The notes: generated from the letters alone by a model not told the origin. A stretch of 64,000 nucleotides of DNA from Symbiodinium natans (GCA_905221605.1 CAJNDS010000040.1:62001-126000), one strand, 5' to 3'; counted from the first letter of the stretch, positions 50,481 to 62,665 are shown. A program made the numbers and translations.

Positions 50481-51880
50481 GATGTGTCTTTTGGACAGCA
50501 CGTGAGTGTGACGGGCACCATCGTGAAGACGAAAGGCCCGCTGGAAGTTGAAGGGGTATGCTTCACCGCAGATGCACAACAATACCACTTCATTGCGATG
50601 GAGAGGCTGGTGCTGAAGGATGTGGACTGTGACAGCGTGGAATCCTGCATCTTTGAACTAATCTCCCCGAATGCGGAGGCGGCGTACGGGTCAATTCCGT
50701 GCAGACGTGGCTGGGGCAAACCACCATCGACCACAGAGTCTCAGATCGCAGGATGTGCCCAGTGCCAGCCAGGTCGTGTCCAGCTTCAGCATGAGGTTAT
50801 TTCTGAATGCCAGGAGTGTCCCCAGAGGTCCATTGAGTGCCTTCCTGACAGACTGACTGTTCGTGAAGGCTTCCATGCAGTAGAGAGTGCTAAGGTGTTC
50901 ACATGCCCCAATCCCGAAGCATGTGGGGGAGGCACGTTGCCCTCCGACAACCTGTCAATGTGTGAGGACGGGTATGTAGGCGAGGGCTGTGCCCAGTGCG
51001 CAGAGCGCTATGCTCCCTCGGACGCCAGCGTCTTGGTCTGCGTGCAGTGCGCCGAGTCGTCGGTGGCCCGGGCGCTGCAGGTGCTGGCCTGGCTGGGAAA
51101 ATCCGCTCTGGTCTTCGGCGTCGCGGCCAAGAGCGTGCTCGGAAGCACCGGGACTGCCAAAGCCAGCAGCATCTATCTGAATCAGCTGCTGAGCTTCTCC
51201 ACTGTGGCCAGCACGGTCATGTCGGCGATGTTACAGACGCCTGCTGCTCAAGAACTGCAAGAGGGAGTCGCCCGCTTCCTTTTCCAGGCCGCAAGCCTGG
51301 TCATGGATGTCGGCTCCGGCCAGGCCGTGGGTGGGGGAGGGCAGTCCGTGCAGTGTATCCTAAAGTACAGCGGCCTGCAGCCAAGTGTTTGGAAAGGCCA
51401 GGTGGCCTTTGCTGCAGTGGTCGCAACGTTGACAGCCTTGCTGGCGGCAGCCAAAGGCCCCCGAGTTGCAGCCCTGGTCAGCATCAATTGTTTTTTTCCG
51501 GCTTTCCTGGGCCACTTCGGTCGGCAGCTGGTGTGCTTCCGCCTGGGCCAGACGGAGGGCCTGGAGGGGTTGGATTGCCCGCATGTGCCAAGCTTTCCCG
51601 GCGGCTTTGCTTTGGTGGTTGCCATCACAGTCCTCACCGCCGCGGTGATTTTGCGGGGTTGGTGGAGCCTCTATGGCGGGGTGGCAGTGGAAGAGGCCAA
51701 GAAGGAAGAGGCTTATGCCAAATGGGAGACCGAGAGGTTGCTGAGGAAGACCGCCTTCACCCTCCTTGCTGCCATGCTGCCGGTCTCGGCTTCCCCATCT
51801 CTGCAGATGTCCTCCCTGGGCCTCTTGCTGCTGACCTCCCTCGTCATGTATATGCTCTGCCTACCATACAAGAATGAAAG
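50481..51880 (+). CDS. Membrane-protein gene, cysteine-rich stalk and membrane helices
   Basis: A large exon of about 467 codons. It starts after CCTGGAAG with DVSFGQHVSVTGTIV, the end of the beta-helix part. A cysteine-rich region follows (about residues 90-190): CAQCQPGRV, CQECPQRSIEC, then CEDGYVGEGCAQCAERYAPS and VCVQC, an EGF/GCC2-GCC3-like pattern. Several hydrophobic segments of membrane-helix length follow, for example KSALVFGVAAKSVLG, VAFAAVVATLTALLAA, ALVVAITVLTAAVILRGWW, AFTLLAAMLPVS and SLGLLLLTSLVMYMLCL. Such beta-helix, Cys-rich and multi-helix proteins occur in dinoflagellates and ciliates; the function is unknown. The exon ends AATGAAAG before a GC donor. Confidence 0.85.
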
Positions 51881-52098
51881 GCTGGCAGTTTGCGTGTGTG
51901 TCTGTGTGTGCAACTCTTTGAAGAGGCGTCATTGCGTCTTTCATGTCCCGTATCTCCACACTTGCCAAGTCGCTTCGTGACGAGACAATTCGGAGGGCTT
52001 GTTTATTCTAAGCAAGCTTGTTTGGCATCAGCACCCTAAACTCTAAACCCTAAACCCTGAACCGTAAACCTTTTTGTTTGTTGTGGCAGTGGCTGCAG
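51881..52098 (+). other. GC-AG intron, 218 bp
   Basis: Begins GCTGGCAG and ends GGCTGCAG. Joining AATGAAAG to TGCCCTGCTC keeps the frame (KNE-S-ALLRWNRAEV). GC donors are frequent in dinoflagellates. A short run of CCCTAAA units (52031-52072) lies inside. Confidence 0.75.
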
Positions 52099-52633
52099 TG
52101 CCCTGCTCAGGTGGAACCGGGCCGAGGTTGCATTGCTGACGGTATCTTTGGCAATGATCTTTGCTGTCGTGGCTCTTCTCGCCCGCGACCTCCATTGGGG
52201 TCAGAGCGACGTCGTCCAGGTGATTATGATCCTTTTTGTCACCATCATTGCAGCCGGGATGTGCGGATTCCTGGCTTTTCTCACCCTCCGCAACCTGCTG
52301 GAGCACTCTGCTGCCTTACCGACGTCCAGTTCGGGACGTCGTTGTTCCGGAGTCCCTCCGCCACCGAAGCCGCGAGGGTCTTCGGCTGCGCTGTCACAGA
52401 TCCAATTCCCTGCAGCACAGGGGCCGGTACAGACAGCGTGGAAGCCTGGTGACCTGCCGCCAGGGATTCATTTGTCCCATGCGCTCAAACCTCCAGCCAC
52501 GTTGCCCGAATATCCTCCTGGCATCGCAGTCCCCGCCGCTGCGCACACGCCCCCAGCCACGTTGCCCGAATACCTCGCAACACCTGCCACTCTTGCAAGC
52601 AGGCCAGGATCTGGAGCTCAGGTGCCCCTTTGA
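52099..52633 (+). CDS. Membrane-protein gene, last exon
   Basis: About 178 codons ending with TGA at 52631-52633. It encodes ALLRWNRAEVALLTVSLAMI, then FAVVALLARDL, a second helix VIMILFVTIIAAGMCGFLAF, and a proline-rich cytoplasmic-type tail with a duplicated PPATLPEY unit (about 52490-52580). It continues the frame of the previous exon across the GC-AG intron, so the assignment is firm. Confidence 0.8.
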
Positions 52634-54867
52634 CCGCGATGGCCCAGCCAAGCTGTTCAGACCCGCAGTTGCAAGGGACTCATGGCATGGGTTTTTCCTT
52701 GCCCATGGTCCAGTTTCAGTGTCTTCCGACCAAGGTTGTGGGTGCCACGGACTGTGCGTGTTTTGTCAATGGTTCAGCCAAGCCGTACGCTAATGGTTCA
52801 GGCATGCCGAAGATTAGCTGCGTGTGGAGTTTGTGATGAGCAGTGCGCACAAGTTCGCACAAGGAAAGCCCGGTTGCAGCATGGGTTTTGGCAGAGCTTA
52901 CAAGTTGCGCCCTGCGGCTGCGTCAGTAGATGTGTAAACGTAGAATACGTAGAGGGGCTCTCTGGATTGGCAAGGCTATCACACTGCAGGATGGTCGGGC
53001 AATCATTGCAAGCAGCACGAACTTTGCAAGCTTTCGGGTGCTCAACTGAGTAGACATCGTGACAAGATTTTTCGCGAGAAAGTGGTTATCCTCGGCAGCT
53101 GCTCAGAATCACGGACCGCTCTTGTCCTTCCAGGTGCCTTACCTGCCGACAGGCTGAATTCTGGAAGCTGGTAGTCCCTCGGACATGGGTCGTTGGTTAG
53201 CTGTTTATCAACGCCAACCCAAACGAGCTATTCATCAAGTGCGCGAACGAGTTAAAAACAACCATAGACTCAAACCACTCAATCGCTAATTCATTTACCC
53301 AGCATGGATCCTCAAGAACGTTTGTGCCGGGGCCAACCCGTTCAGAATCATGGTTTTCGGATGGGGTGGCCTTATCTTACCTTGTGGGTCAATCATGTTT
53401 GCGAATTGTCATGAATGTACCTTTTGTCCTGCACGTTAGATGTCTGATGTTCATTGATCCCTGATTGCAGCTGACGGCTCACAGCGCAAGGAGCAAGTGA
53501 CAATGCCATTTATCAAGGATTAAAAGATCTTGCTGCGTGCACCTTGGCATGTTGGGAGGTTTAGGAGGGAGAGAGGGTTAACCACGCGCTTTCCGTGCTC
53601 ATGGCATGGCGCCCTGCCTAGCGTTGCTCATCATCTTATTGCAGTCAGCCAGGCCCTCTGGTATGCCTAAGCTTTGAACCCAAACCCTGCAATTGTTAAT
53701 TCCTGCCCAGCAAGTGTGAGCACCGCTCATCCAACAAACTGCAAATGTAAAAAACTGACAACAGAATCTTTGGCAGTGTATTATTCAACCCCCGATGGAG
53801 AGCCTAAGAGCTTTCTTGAGGGCACGTTGTGGGGAGGGGTTACATTCAACCTAGACCCCAACCACGAAAATACAGTCCGAAGCTCATCAAAAATCCTAAG
53901 CCCTAAACCCTAAACCCTAACCGAAAGAGGTTGAAAATCGGGTCTCAGGATATGATGGAAGTTCTGAGTGATGAGAATATGCTTAACCGTGTGTTCGCGG
54001 GCTTAATTTATTAGTCTTTTATATCGTGCCCGCGGGATTCATTAACAAAGAGTGAAGTGAAGAGAGCTTCTTTAATGCATTTATAAGGAATATAAAGACG
54101 CATGAAATGCATTAAAGTAGTGAACGAAACGAAGACCGAAAGTTGGGGGACGCTTCCAAAGACCCGGGCGTTCGTGACACAAGGTATGAAGTGAGTGCAA
54201 TGAACGCGCCTGAATAATAATATTACTATTGTTCTCTTCATAGTATTATTGGCGTGTGAATGCAAGAACGGCCCAACTTTGAGGCAGCTTTTGGAACTTC
54301 CCCAAGACCTATTAATAGTATTATAATGTACCCCGCGTAATAATAGTAATATAAAAGACGCGCGGGGTAAACGAAGAGAATAATAATAATGGAAGTACGA
54401 AGAGAACGCATGATTAATAGTATTACAATGAAAGCCTGAATACTATTAATAAGGCGAGAACGAAGTGAGTGTAATAAACGTGCTAAGGTGTAAACAAAGG
54501 CAAGTTATCTTGACTTAGAAACCGTACCCTGAGACCCTATTTGCCCATGAGTCTACTGTCTTGGGGCTCTCTTCGAATAGGATTTCCATGTCATCTGGAC
54601 GGACCCCCTCTCTCACTCTTGTTCCCTCTGGGTCTTGGATGTCATGTCTTCCTTCGTTAGGTTTTCTGGGGCTTTGGATTGGGATATTCAGAATGATACA
54701 ACCGCCTTAAATGAATTTACTTAAGCTCTGCTTGTCAGCTGTTTAGACAAATAGCTTGGAACCCAGAGGTTGAAGTCCGAAGGCGCTGTGAATTCATTTA
54801 GACAGGCAAATAACGTGGGATATTCACGATGATACCACATACACTTTCTAATTATCCAGGTCTTGAG
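52634..54867. other. 3' flank and intergenic, no gene seen
   Basis: Frames of 68-123 codons at 52630-53053 are non-specific. 54000-54480 is AT-rich with repeated GTATTAATA, AATAATA and GAACGAAG words, resembling a degenerate repeat. A few CCCTAAA units at 53898-53920. Confidence 0.5.
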
Positions 54868-54900
54868 GGTTTAGGGTTTGGGGTTTAGGGTTTAGGGTTT
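54868..54900 (+). repeat. Telomere-like TTTAGGG units
   Basis: Five units. The start of the right-hand telomere-repeat-rich zone. Confidence 0.9.
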
Positions 54901-55133
54901 GCATATTATCACACGGGAGCCGATGTCATACGACTTGCTTGAAGCTGCTTTTCTTCTCAAATGTGGGCGGCCCTGCCCGAGCTCATCCGAGAGGCTGTGG
55001 CAAAAACAGCTTTGACCGTATGTGTTAAACTTGCTGATGGCGTTTGGCTACTTATGTGATGGTTCAAGGGCGATGAGCTTAGACTTGATTGGCTGGTGTG
55101 GCCCATGGAACAGCTAGAAGTGCCATGTTCCCC

Positions 55134-55436
55134 CAAACCTAAACCCCAAACCCCAAACCCTAAACCCTAAACCCTATACCCTAAACCCCAAACCCCAAAC
55201 CCTAAGCCCCCAAATCCTTACAAGACCCAAACTTCCCTACATCCAGAGAACGCTTACGTTGGCATCATGTCGCCTTCACAATGCCTCAACTAGACCCGCA
55301 CCCTAAACCTTAAATTCCCGACGCTAAACCGTAACCCGAAACCCTAATCCCTAAACCCTCAACCGTAGACCGTCAAACCCTAAACCCTAAACCCTAAACC
55401 CTAAACCCTAACCCCTAAACCCTAAACCCTAAACTG
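55134..55436 (-). repeat. Telomere-like CCCTAAA islands
   Basis: Units at 55134-55210 (with CCCCAAA variants) and 55300-55436. The sequence between is unique. Confidence 0.9.
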
Positions 55437-56567
55437 TAATAGCGCGTTCCTCACCGTGCCTGGAAGCCACCATGTCACCATGCAAGGGCTGACGGTCGCT
55501 GTCGGCGCCTCAAAGGTTTCGACGTTTACTCTAGGGTGAGAGGGGTAGGGTTACATTCCGTACCAGGAAACGGTCAGCCTCATCCCTACCCCGAAACCTT
55601 AACACGGAAGATTCCCTTTACACCCGACATCCTAAACCCCCAAAAGGCCGACAGCCGGCTCTAGCCTTGCGTGGAGTTTCTTGACGTAAAGAGCTGAACC
55701 ACAGGATGTCGCAAGAAGTCCGGTGCTTTGCATAGATGGGTTTAGCTACAGGGCATGTTCCTACGTTCTCGCTGCAGGGTCATGCTTGCAGCATGAGGTA
55801 GAGCGATGTGCAGTTTTTTTTTTTAGTGAGCCTGTATTTAGATGGGCACAGTTGCCTTTTTTTGGAACACAATCTGTTTAAACATTCAGAAGTTCAGAAC
55901 ACAAACTCGAGTAGCAATTGAAGGTGTCAGGATACCGCTTGAGTGCATGTGCAGCTTTGGACCATGCTACTGAGTGCAAGGGGCTATTTAGCTCAGGTCC
56001 TTTTGATCGCGGCTGCGCCCTTGGAACAAACTGCGAGTTTTTGAGCATACGTGCCCGACAGCCCTTTCATTCATTGCGGTCGCAGACAGGAACCACTACA
56101 TAGTTGACATTGCTCCACTTGGCGCATGTAGTTGTGCGCAACATCTGATTGCTTTTATCTCACATGCCTTGGTGGCGGCTAATTTGCTTCATTTACTGTT
56201 GTGACTCTTCCCATTTGCCTCATGGTCCCACCTCCACACAACAGAAGTCTAGATTGAGGGAGCTTTCCATCAATTAGAGGCGGGGGGTGGGGCGGGGGGG
56301 GTGTGTATCTGTGTATCATGCGAGGGGGTGAGAGGCAAAAAACAGTTCGCGGTCCAGAGTGGGTCAAGTGGGCCTAGTGCGGCAAGTGGGGAAAAATGAG
56401 TTAGCAGTCCAGCAAGAATCGAGACAGCCTCCCAGTCACGAAAGCCGGCTGTACCCTTTCTACCATGGGTGTACCCTTTCTAGGGGGTTTTCCTATAGCA
56501 AGCGCTATCATACTCTGGTGGTACATGAAGTGTACCTTATGTTGGGAAGTCCTGAACTCAGACCCCC
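55437..56567. other. Intergenic, no gene seen
   Basis: Only frames under 75 codons. A short poly-T at 55816-55825 and a G-rich tract at 56280-56305. Confidence 0.55.
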
Positions 56568-56878
56568 CTGAACCCTAAACCCACTCCAGCCCAACAGCAG
56601 GATTTCGATCCAAACCCCAGGCCCCAAGCCCCAAGCCCCAAGCCCCAAGCCCCAAACCCCAAACCCTAAACCCTAAACCCTAAACCCCAAACCCTAAGCC
56701 CTAGCGCCAGATCTTTCGCACGGGCGCTGCGGAGATTCTCGAGGAATCCCGCCAGGCTAGGGCTTCCAACTCGGGCTTGGGGCCTAGGGCTGAGGGCTTC
56801 AGGTGGGTTTAGGGTTTAGGGTTTAGGGTTTAGGGTTCAGGGATTTAGGGTTGAGGGTTTAGGGTTTAAGGTTTACAC
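56568..56878. repeat. Telomere-like islands, CCCCAAG/CCCTAAA then TTTAGGG
   Basis: CCCCAAGC variants amplified as a block (56611-56655), then CCCTAAA (56660-56700), then TTTAGGG (56807-56878). Confidence 0.9.
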
Positions 56879-57539
56879 CCGGCTCAGACTCGGTGGCCTC
56901 AGGTTTCGGGTTGGTCTCCAGGAAACAGGTATAAAAGGCGCCCCAAGATACTTCTATCTCATCACGATGTCAACCGAAGCCACCAAGCAACCTCGCAGCG
57001 CCAGGCATGGGTCGCTGCGCAGAGCAAGCCTCAGTCGTCTTGGAGAGAAGAAAGGGGGTTCGTAGGCTTTTTTTTTGTTGAACTTTCTGAACCCTGAAGC
57101 CCAAGCCCAACTAGGGTTCTGAGGGTGTGGGGGCCTGAAGATGACTTGCTGCTCAGGATTGCGGAGATCTTCGATGCCGGAAACGAAACCTGCACGGGAC
57201 CCAGGTCGTTGGAGATGCGGAACCAGGAGCCGAAGCCTTCAACCCCGAAGCCCTAAACCCTCAGCCCTGAGCCCTATATAAGCCCTAAGCCCTAAATCCT
57301 AAAGTCTAAACCCTAAACCCTTCCTTCCTGCGCCCTGCCGACCGGGCCCTGAACCAGGACCATCGCAGTTGTGCAGCATGTGTAGCACTTCCCATATCCC
57401 GACAGGCCGTAGATTTCGTGTTCAGGGTGTAGCTTTTAGGTTCAGGGTGAAGGGTTGAGGATGCTTACTTGGTTACTACCCAAGAGATCTTGGAGTCAGT
57501 CTTGTAGGCGAAGTGAAGGATCTATCCGAAAGCTTCTCT
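56879..57539. other. Intergenic, no gene seen
   Basis: No recognisable gene. Scattered CCCTAAG/CCCTAAA units near 57240-57320. Confidence 0.5.
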
Positions 57540-57905
57540 ACGAAGTTATGCCCTAAACCCTGAATCACTGAACCTCCAGACCCTACACCCCCAGACCCTA
57601 AACCCCCAAACCCCAAACCCTAAACCCTAAACCCTAAACCCTAAACCCCAAACCCTAAACCCTAAACCCCAAACCCTAAACCCTAAACCCCAAACCCTAA
57701 ACCCTAAACCCTAAACCCCCTCAAATTTGCATCCTGAGAGGTCGTGCCACCTTTAGCTGCTGCAATGGCTCTCCGGTCACGCCTGGGGGCTCAGGTGCCA
57801 ACGCGCAGGGGGCCCCTCAGGGGTTTAGGGTTTAGGGTTTAGGGGGTTTAGGGTTGAGGACTTCGGGTTTTGGGTTTAGGGTTGATTGCAGTTTTTAGGG
57901 GTTGA
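57540..57905. repeat. Telomere-like islands, CCCTAAA then TTTAGGG
   Basis: About 18 CCCTAAA/CCCCAAA units (57590-57720), then TTTAGGG units (57818-57890). Confidence 0.92.
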
Positions 57906-58264
57906 GGGCTTCGGGTTTAGGAGAGATGCCCTGCCCGCCCTGATCCCGGAGTCCAGAGAAAAAACTCTCAGGCATAAATCCTATCGCCCTGGAGAGAAAT
58001 CCGACTTGCCTTCCGCTCTCAACACCGAAGCCCTCGAACCTGCAACTACAGCTTGTAAGCCCTATCAAGCCCTCAACCCCATAACCCCCCAAAAGCCCCA
58101 ACACCCTAAACCCTCGCCCGAAACCCTAAACCTTAAACCAAACCCCTAAAACCCGACAAGTCCTTTCTTTGGGCAATTCCCGGGCTCGCCACCTTCTCAG
58201 GGTGACGGGGGAGCTCTGGCAGCACGTGAAGGCTCCTCCCCTCCCTGAGCCAACACCCCACTTA

Positions 58265-58387
58265 TACCCAGACCCCTGGGAGGATCCAAGAAATAGATCG
58301 CCCTGAAGGGTTCTTAAGAATAGCCCGTAGTAGTACAGGGTACTATTGGGGGGTTCTATTTTTTGGATCCTCCCAGGTGTCTGGGTA
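58265..58387. mobile_element. 123-bp foldback hairpin, MITE-like
   Basis: The 32-bp arms 58265-58296 and 58356-58387 are reverse complements at 30 of 32 positions (TACCCAGAC.CCTGGGAGGA, then TCCAA.AAATAG), with a 59-bp loop. No clear target duplication. It contains no coding sequence. Confidence 0.8.
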
Positions 58388-59792
58388 TTTTGCAAGAATC
58401 ATCGGAATAGTCAGTCGCATTAAATGGGAGTATAAGTAGTAGGGATCGTAGTGTTAGCAATGGTAGTAAACAGCAAAAAAAATGAGAATCTTAATCATGG
58501 TAGTTTGTTGTCATAACAATGGGAATATTAAGAATGGTCATTATCAATAATCATCGAACAATAAAGCAATATGAGTATCATTAGGAAAGTCATAACTACT
58601 GGCCTTAACAATGGTTTTTGGAACAGGAACAATCATCATCATGGTCATAACAGCTCTATTTGCAGTTGCATCAAATGGTCAGCGCTTTCGCACCCGTGCC
58701 CTGGTAGGTCAGGCCGAGCACCCCAATCCCCAGCGTGTGAAATCTTTGTCCACACAAGAGAGTCGAGAGTTTTTGCCCCCGCCCCCCCCCCCTCCCCCCA
58801 CGTTCTAGGGCTTTGGGTTTAGGATCCTTACCGAGCTGTGTTTTGTTGGGGGTTCTTAGCACATGCCGCGGATGCCTCAGCCTAGTTCTGAGGCGTTGTG
58901 CTGCATCATTCTTGAAGCAAATCTCCTTGGTCTGGGTGCATGGAAACTTTCGAGTTTGCATGGAAGCCTTTTAGGCTTAACCAGGTACCGCCGTCCATTG
59001 GGACCGCAAGGGTTTTGCAGAGGGCACTGTCGTCAGAAAGGTGTTGTTATTTGCAACAACCCAGGGTTTGTTTGCACATTCGTCCAGGGTATGAGTGAAG
59101 AGGAGGTCAAGGAATACGCGTGATTTTAGAGGGTTTAGGGATTTTGCAGAAACTGGCAGGCGTGGCCCAGATGACATGAGTATGAGCACGACTCACAAAG
59201 CCACTCTTTTCACTTGAGTTTGTTGGCTGCCTTTTCGAGGCGCTTGTGCGCCTTGTGCCTGCACATGTATGAAAAAATCCTGCAGCAGGCATTGACATTG
59301 CCATGTTCGTCTTTCGATCGGATAGAAGACGGCACAGAAGGTTTCACTGTTCGTTTTGGGCTTGCAGTGATAGTTTTGAATTTGGGCTTGCGCTGTTCAT
59401 TTGGGTTTGCACTGTTGAAGGGGGTGCCACCCACCCACCCCCGCCCACCCCCCCCCCCCCCCCTTCAAGCACAAAACCCTTGTGGTTCCAATGGACGGTG
59501 CTAAAACAATCCGACAACATTAAAAATGCAAAGGGTTTGATGTCCATGTTTCTCCGCACTATCCCAGTGCCCCTGTTTGGCAAGGCTTTCGCGCCGAACT
59601 ATCACGTGCGAGAGCTGTGGCCCCGACAAAGGTGTTTACGGCTTACGTCAGGGAAGGAATGGGGGGGGGGGTAGGGCTCGGATCTTCGAGGAATCTGCGA
59701 CGCTTCTACACGAACAGCCCTGAAGCCCCGACACCGGCCCAACACCCCCCCAAAAGGCCCCCTAAACTTCATAATGCCCCTTGAAGCCGCCC
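58388..59792. other. Intergenic, no gene supported
   Basis: A plus-strand frame near 59480-59640 (KQSDNIKNAKGLMSMFLRTI) has normal amino-acid composition and could be an exon, but it has no recognisable relatives and is flanked by a poly-C tract. Dispersed AATGG/ATCAT words lie at 58430-58650. Confidence 0.4.
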
Positions 59793-60001
59793 AAACCCTA
59801 AACCCCAAACCCAAACACTAAACCCTAAGCCTCAAACCCTAAACCCAAAAAACTAAATCTTGAAGCCTGAACCCCAAGCCCCAAGCCCCAAACCCTAAAC
59901 CCCAAACCCTAAACCCTATATAAGCCCTAAACCCTAAACCCAAAATCCTACACCCCAACCCCAAACCCCAAACCCTAAACTCTAAACCTAAACCCTAAAG
60001 C

Positions 60002-60054
<53 letters not shown>

Positions 60055-60073
60055 ACCCTAAACCCTAAACCCC
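59793..60073 (-). repeat. Telomere-like CCCTAAA array with CCCTCAA block
   Basis: CCCTAAA and CCCCAAA units, then about nine perfect CCCTCAA units (60003-60055): another locally amplified variant. Confidence 0.93.
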
Positions 60074-60445
60074 CAAGCTGGCGGCTCACTTAGGCTGTTG
60101 GACTCCACTCCTCGAATGCCCGGCTCTCAGGGAAGTGCTTCCCAGGTGGGAGAGGGGGAGGGTTTTGGTGGTTTGGGCTTGCTTTAGGGTTCAGGGTGGG
60201 GGTGGAGGGTTTAGAGGGTGTTTTTTGGAGTTTAGGGTTTAGTTTTAATATTATTTTTTTTTTGGGGGGGGGGTTTGAGGGCTTTGGTGGTTTTGGGGTT
60301 TATGGGTTCGGGTGTTCGTGTTTTTCGGAGTTGGGGGTGACCCCCCCAAACCCCTCTGCAAGAAGCTGCTGAGGCTCGAGCGGCACTACACCTTCTACAA
60401 CCTCTGGGATCGGATGCAACACGCGGCCTCCGTGCAGGCCACCTT

Positions 60446-60486
60446 TAGGGTTTAGGGTTTAAGGTTTAGGGTTTAGGGTTTAGGGT
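60446..60486 (+). repeat. Telomere-like TTTAGGG units
   Basis: About six units, one with TTTAAGG. Confidence 0.9.
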
Positions 60487-60524
60487 GCTCAGTTCTCGGT
60501 GCCGGTGTCCTGCGATGCTGCGGG

Positions 60525-60630
60525 CTTGGGATGTTCCGACTTGTACTAGCAGCTCCCTAAACGGGATGTTTTTAGGGGGTGCCTTCATCCCTAGGAAGGA
60601 GCTGTTAGGATAAGGGGGGAGCATCCCAAG
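60525..60630. mobile_element. Foldback hairpin related to the 16431 MITE
   Basis: The arms 60525-60556 and 60598-60630 pair imperfectly. Both ends carry CTTGGGATG.TCC, as the element at 16431-16510 does (TTGGGATGTTCCCC), with the same TTAT.C continuation in one arm. It is more diverged, without a perfect target duplication. Confidence 0.7.
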
Positions 60631-60955
60631 CTGTAGGCTTAGTTTTCTGGGGCCGGTGTTCGTCTTCTTTTTGTTGCCTCCACTGCTCGCGAGCCGCATC
60701 TCCTTCAGAACTCGTGACGTTTCGCGTTCGGAGGGGCGAGCTGTGGTTTTGGTTATCCAGGTCCTCCTCAGAAGTGGGCTGTGCATGTCTCTTTGTGACC
60801 CTTCCCTGGAGCTCTTGCGGTTGATGTTTTCCACACCTTCAAACAAAGCCTTCGAAAGAGCGGGTACCCTAGTTTGCTTTCGGGCGGTGGTTTTCTTAGG
60901 GGTCGTAGGCAGGGGATCCTATTTGACTTCGTACTTTGTTTAGCCCCCCCATCTT
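60631..60955. other. No gene supported
   Basis: Opposite-strand frames of 95 and 126 codons overlap across 60466-60943. Neither shows a motif. Confidence 0.45.
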
Positions 60956-61327
60956 CGGGTTTAGGGTTTAAGGTTTAGGGTTTAGGGTTTGGTGTTTCGG
61001 GTTTAGGGTTTCGGCTTTAGGGTTAGGGATTGGGGTTTAGGGTTTGAAGAGCTCAATTTTTCTTTGGCGGCGGAGGTTTTTGCGGCCGACTGCTACTTCG
61101 GCCTGATCGCCATGCTGCTCAATGCGCTGTGGGGGCCTGTGGTTGCCAGCCCCCATGGGCCAGAAACTTTTTGATCCAGAAGGGGTCAGTTGTGGTTCAC
61201 TTCCTGCGACCTAGAGTTGAGGGCGCTTAGGGTTGAGGGAAACCCCTAGGCCCTTATCCCTAAACCCTAAACCCTAAACCCCAAACCCTAAACCCTAAAC
61301 CCTAAACCCCAAACCCTAAACCCTAAC
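60956..61327. repeat. Telomere-like islands, TTTAGGG then CCCTAAA
   Basis: TTTAGGG units with TTTCGGG variants (60956-61050) and CCCTAAA units (61246-61327), about 195 bp apart. Confidence 0.9.
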
Positions 61328-62164
61328 CAACCAGTGAATGAACCTTCCCGAAGCCCGAAACTCGGGCAGCTTCAGCTGAAGGCCTGCCATCGAGTTCGAG
61401 CATGGCCTGGAAGTGGCCCAGGAGGCAGCCCCGGCGCAGGAGCTCGTTCTTTTTCTCTCACAACCTTCAATAAAAACCCTTGTATTATAGTCAGATACAT
61501 ATTTTGATAGGTTCCTGGTATATGTTGATGTATTAATATGTGCAAAAAAAGAGGCCCCTTTCAAGAACTTCAGGAGATCGGGGTGTGGCAAGAGGTGTCC
61601 GTGCGCATGACGTTTTCTGTCTGGGGAAGTATCGATAAACAAGCCAACGATATGTGCGGAGCGCAAAGTAGGTATGAACACATCTACATGAGCATACGTA
61701 CATGCAAATGAGCATACGTTAGTATGCACCAATAGTCGGTAAAGTAAACAAATGTGCATAATCAAACAGATCTAAATGCGTATAAAAGTAGAAACACATG
61801 CAAACGCAAACAACTACTCGTACGTATGCATATAGATGGTATAAATACCGATATACCATGAATAAGCATGAACAAATAACAGGTTGAAGAGACATATAAA
61901 GAACCACAGGTAAGTTGCAAAAGAATGCATGAAGAGAACAAAACAGTACATATATATATATATATATAAGATGCTAACCCCCCCCCCCCCCCCATGCGCC
62001 CACGCTTCAGCATGGTTTCCAGATACAAATACTACGTTCCGCCATGCGCGGTGGTTTTAAAGCGGGGAGGGACTCCCATAAAAACTCCAGCAGAAGTGAC
62101 CTGAACAATTTTCTCGAGCTTGTGGATTGCATGCTGTGAATTTAAGTGGAAATCCTATGCATGT
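61328..62164. other. Intergenic, no gene supported
   Basis: A 149-codon minus-strand frame (61316-61765) begins in CCCTAAA repeat and has no motif. CATACGTA/CATATAG words are frequent at 61660-61900; (TA)n at 61950-61968 and poly-C at 61978-61993. Confidence 0.45.
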
Positions 62165-62665
62165 GAATAGCGTTCCTATCAAATGTAATGGGGTTCATAG
62201 GATTCATTTTGTTTCAGTAGGAACCTTATTAAAATGAAAAGGAAACCCTGTAGCATGAATGAGAACCCTTAATTCTATTAAAAATTCTATGGGAACCCTA
62301 TTCAAATGACAGAATCCTATTTAAAATGAATAGGAATCATATTACATTTGTAGGAGCCTTATTAACATATAGGCAAACTATGAAAATTCTTGGAATCTTA
62401 TAAACAGAAAATGGGAATCCTCTATTTAAATCCATAGGAACCCTATTACATTAAAAGCGGAACTGTATAAAGTTAATAGGAAGCCTATTAACATGAATAC
62501 GAACCCGATTAAAGTTCATGAGAACCCAAATATACTTGATAGGAATCCTAATGAACTGAAGAGGGCCCCTACTAAAATTAATAGGAACCAATGGGACTCC
62601 TATAAAAAAAGAGTGTGGACCCTTAAAAAATAGGAATCCTACTAAAATTATTATGAGCCTAAACC
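62165..62665. repeat. Degenerate minisatellite, TAGGAACCCTATTAAAATGAA-like units
   Basis: About 20 diverged units of 22-28 bp. Each has (A/T)AGGAA(C/T)CCTA followed by TTAAAATGAA-like sequence. The block is AT-rich and unlike its neighbours. Confidence 0.8.

Noticed and set aside
59303-59674. Possible exon reading KQSDNIKNAKGLMSMFLRTI
   Set aside because: Protein-like but short, unrecognised, and attached to a poly-C tract; kept only as a remark.
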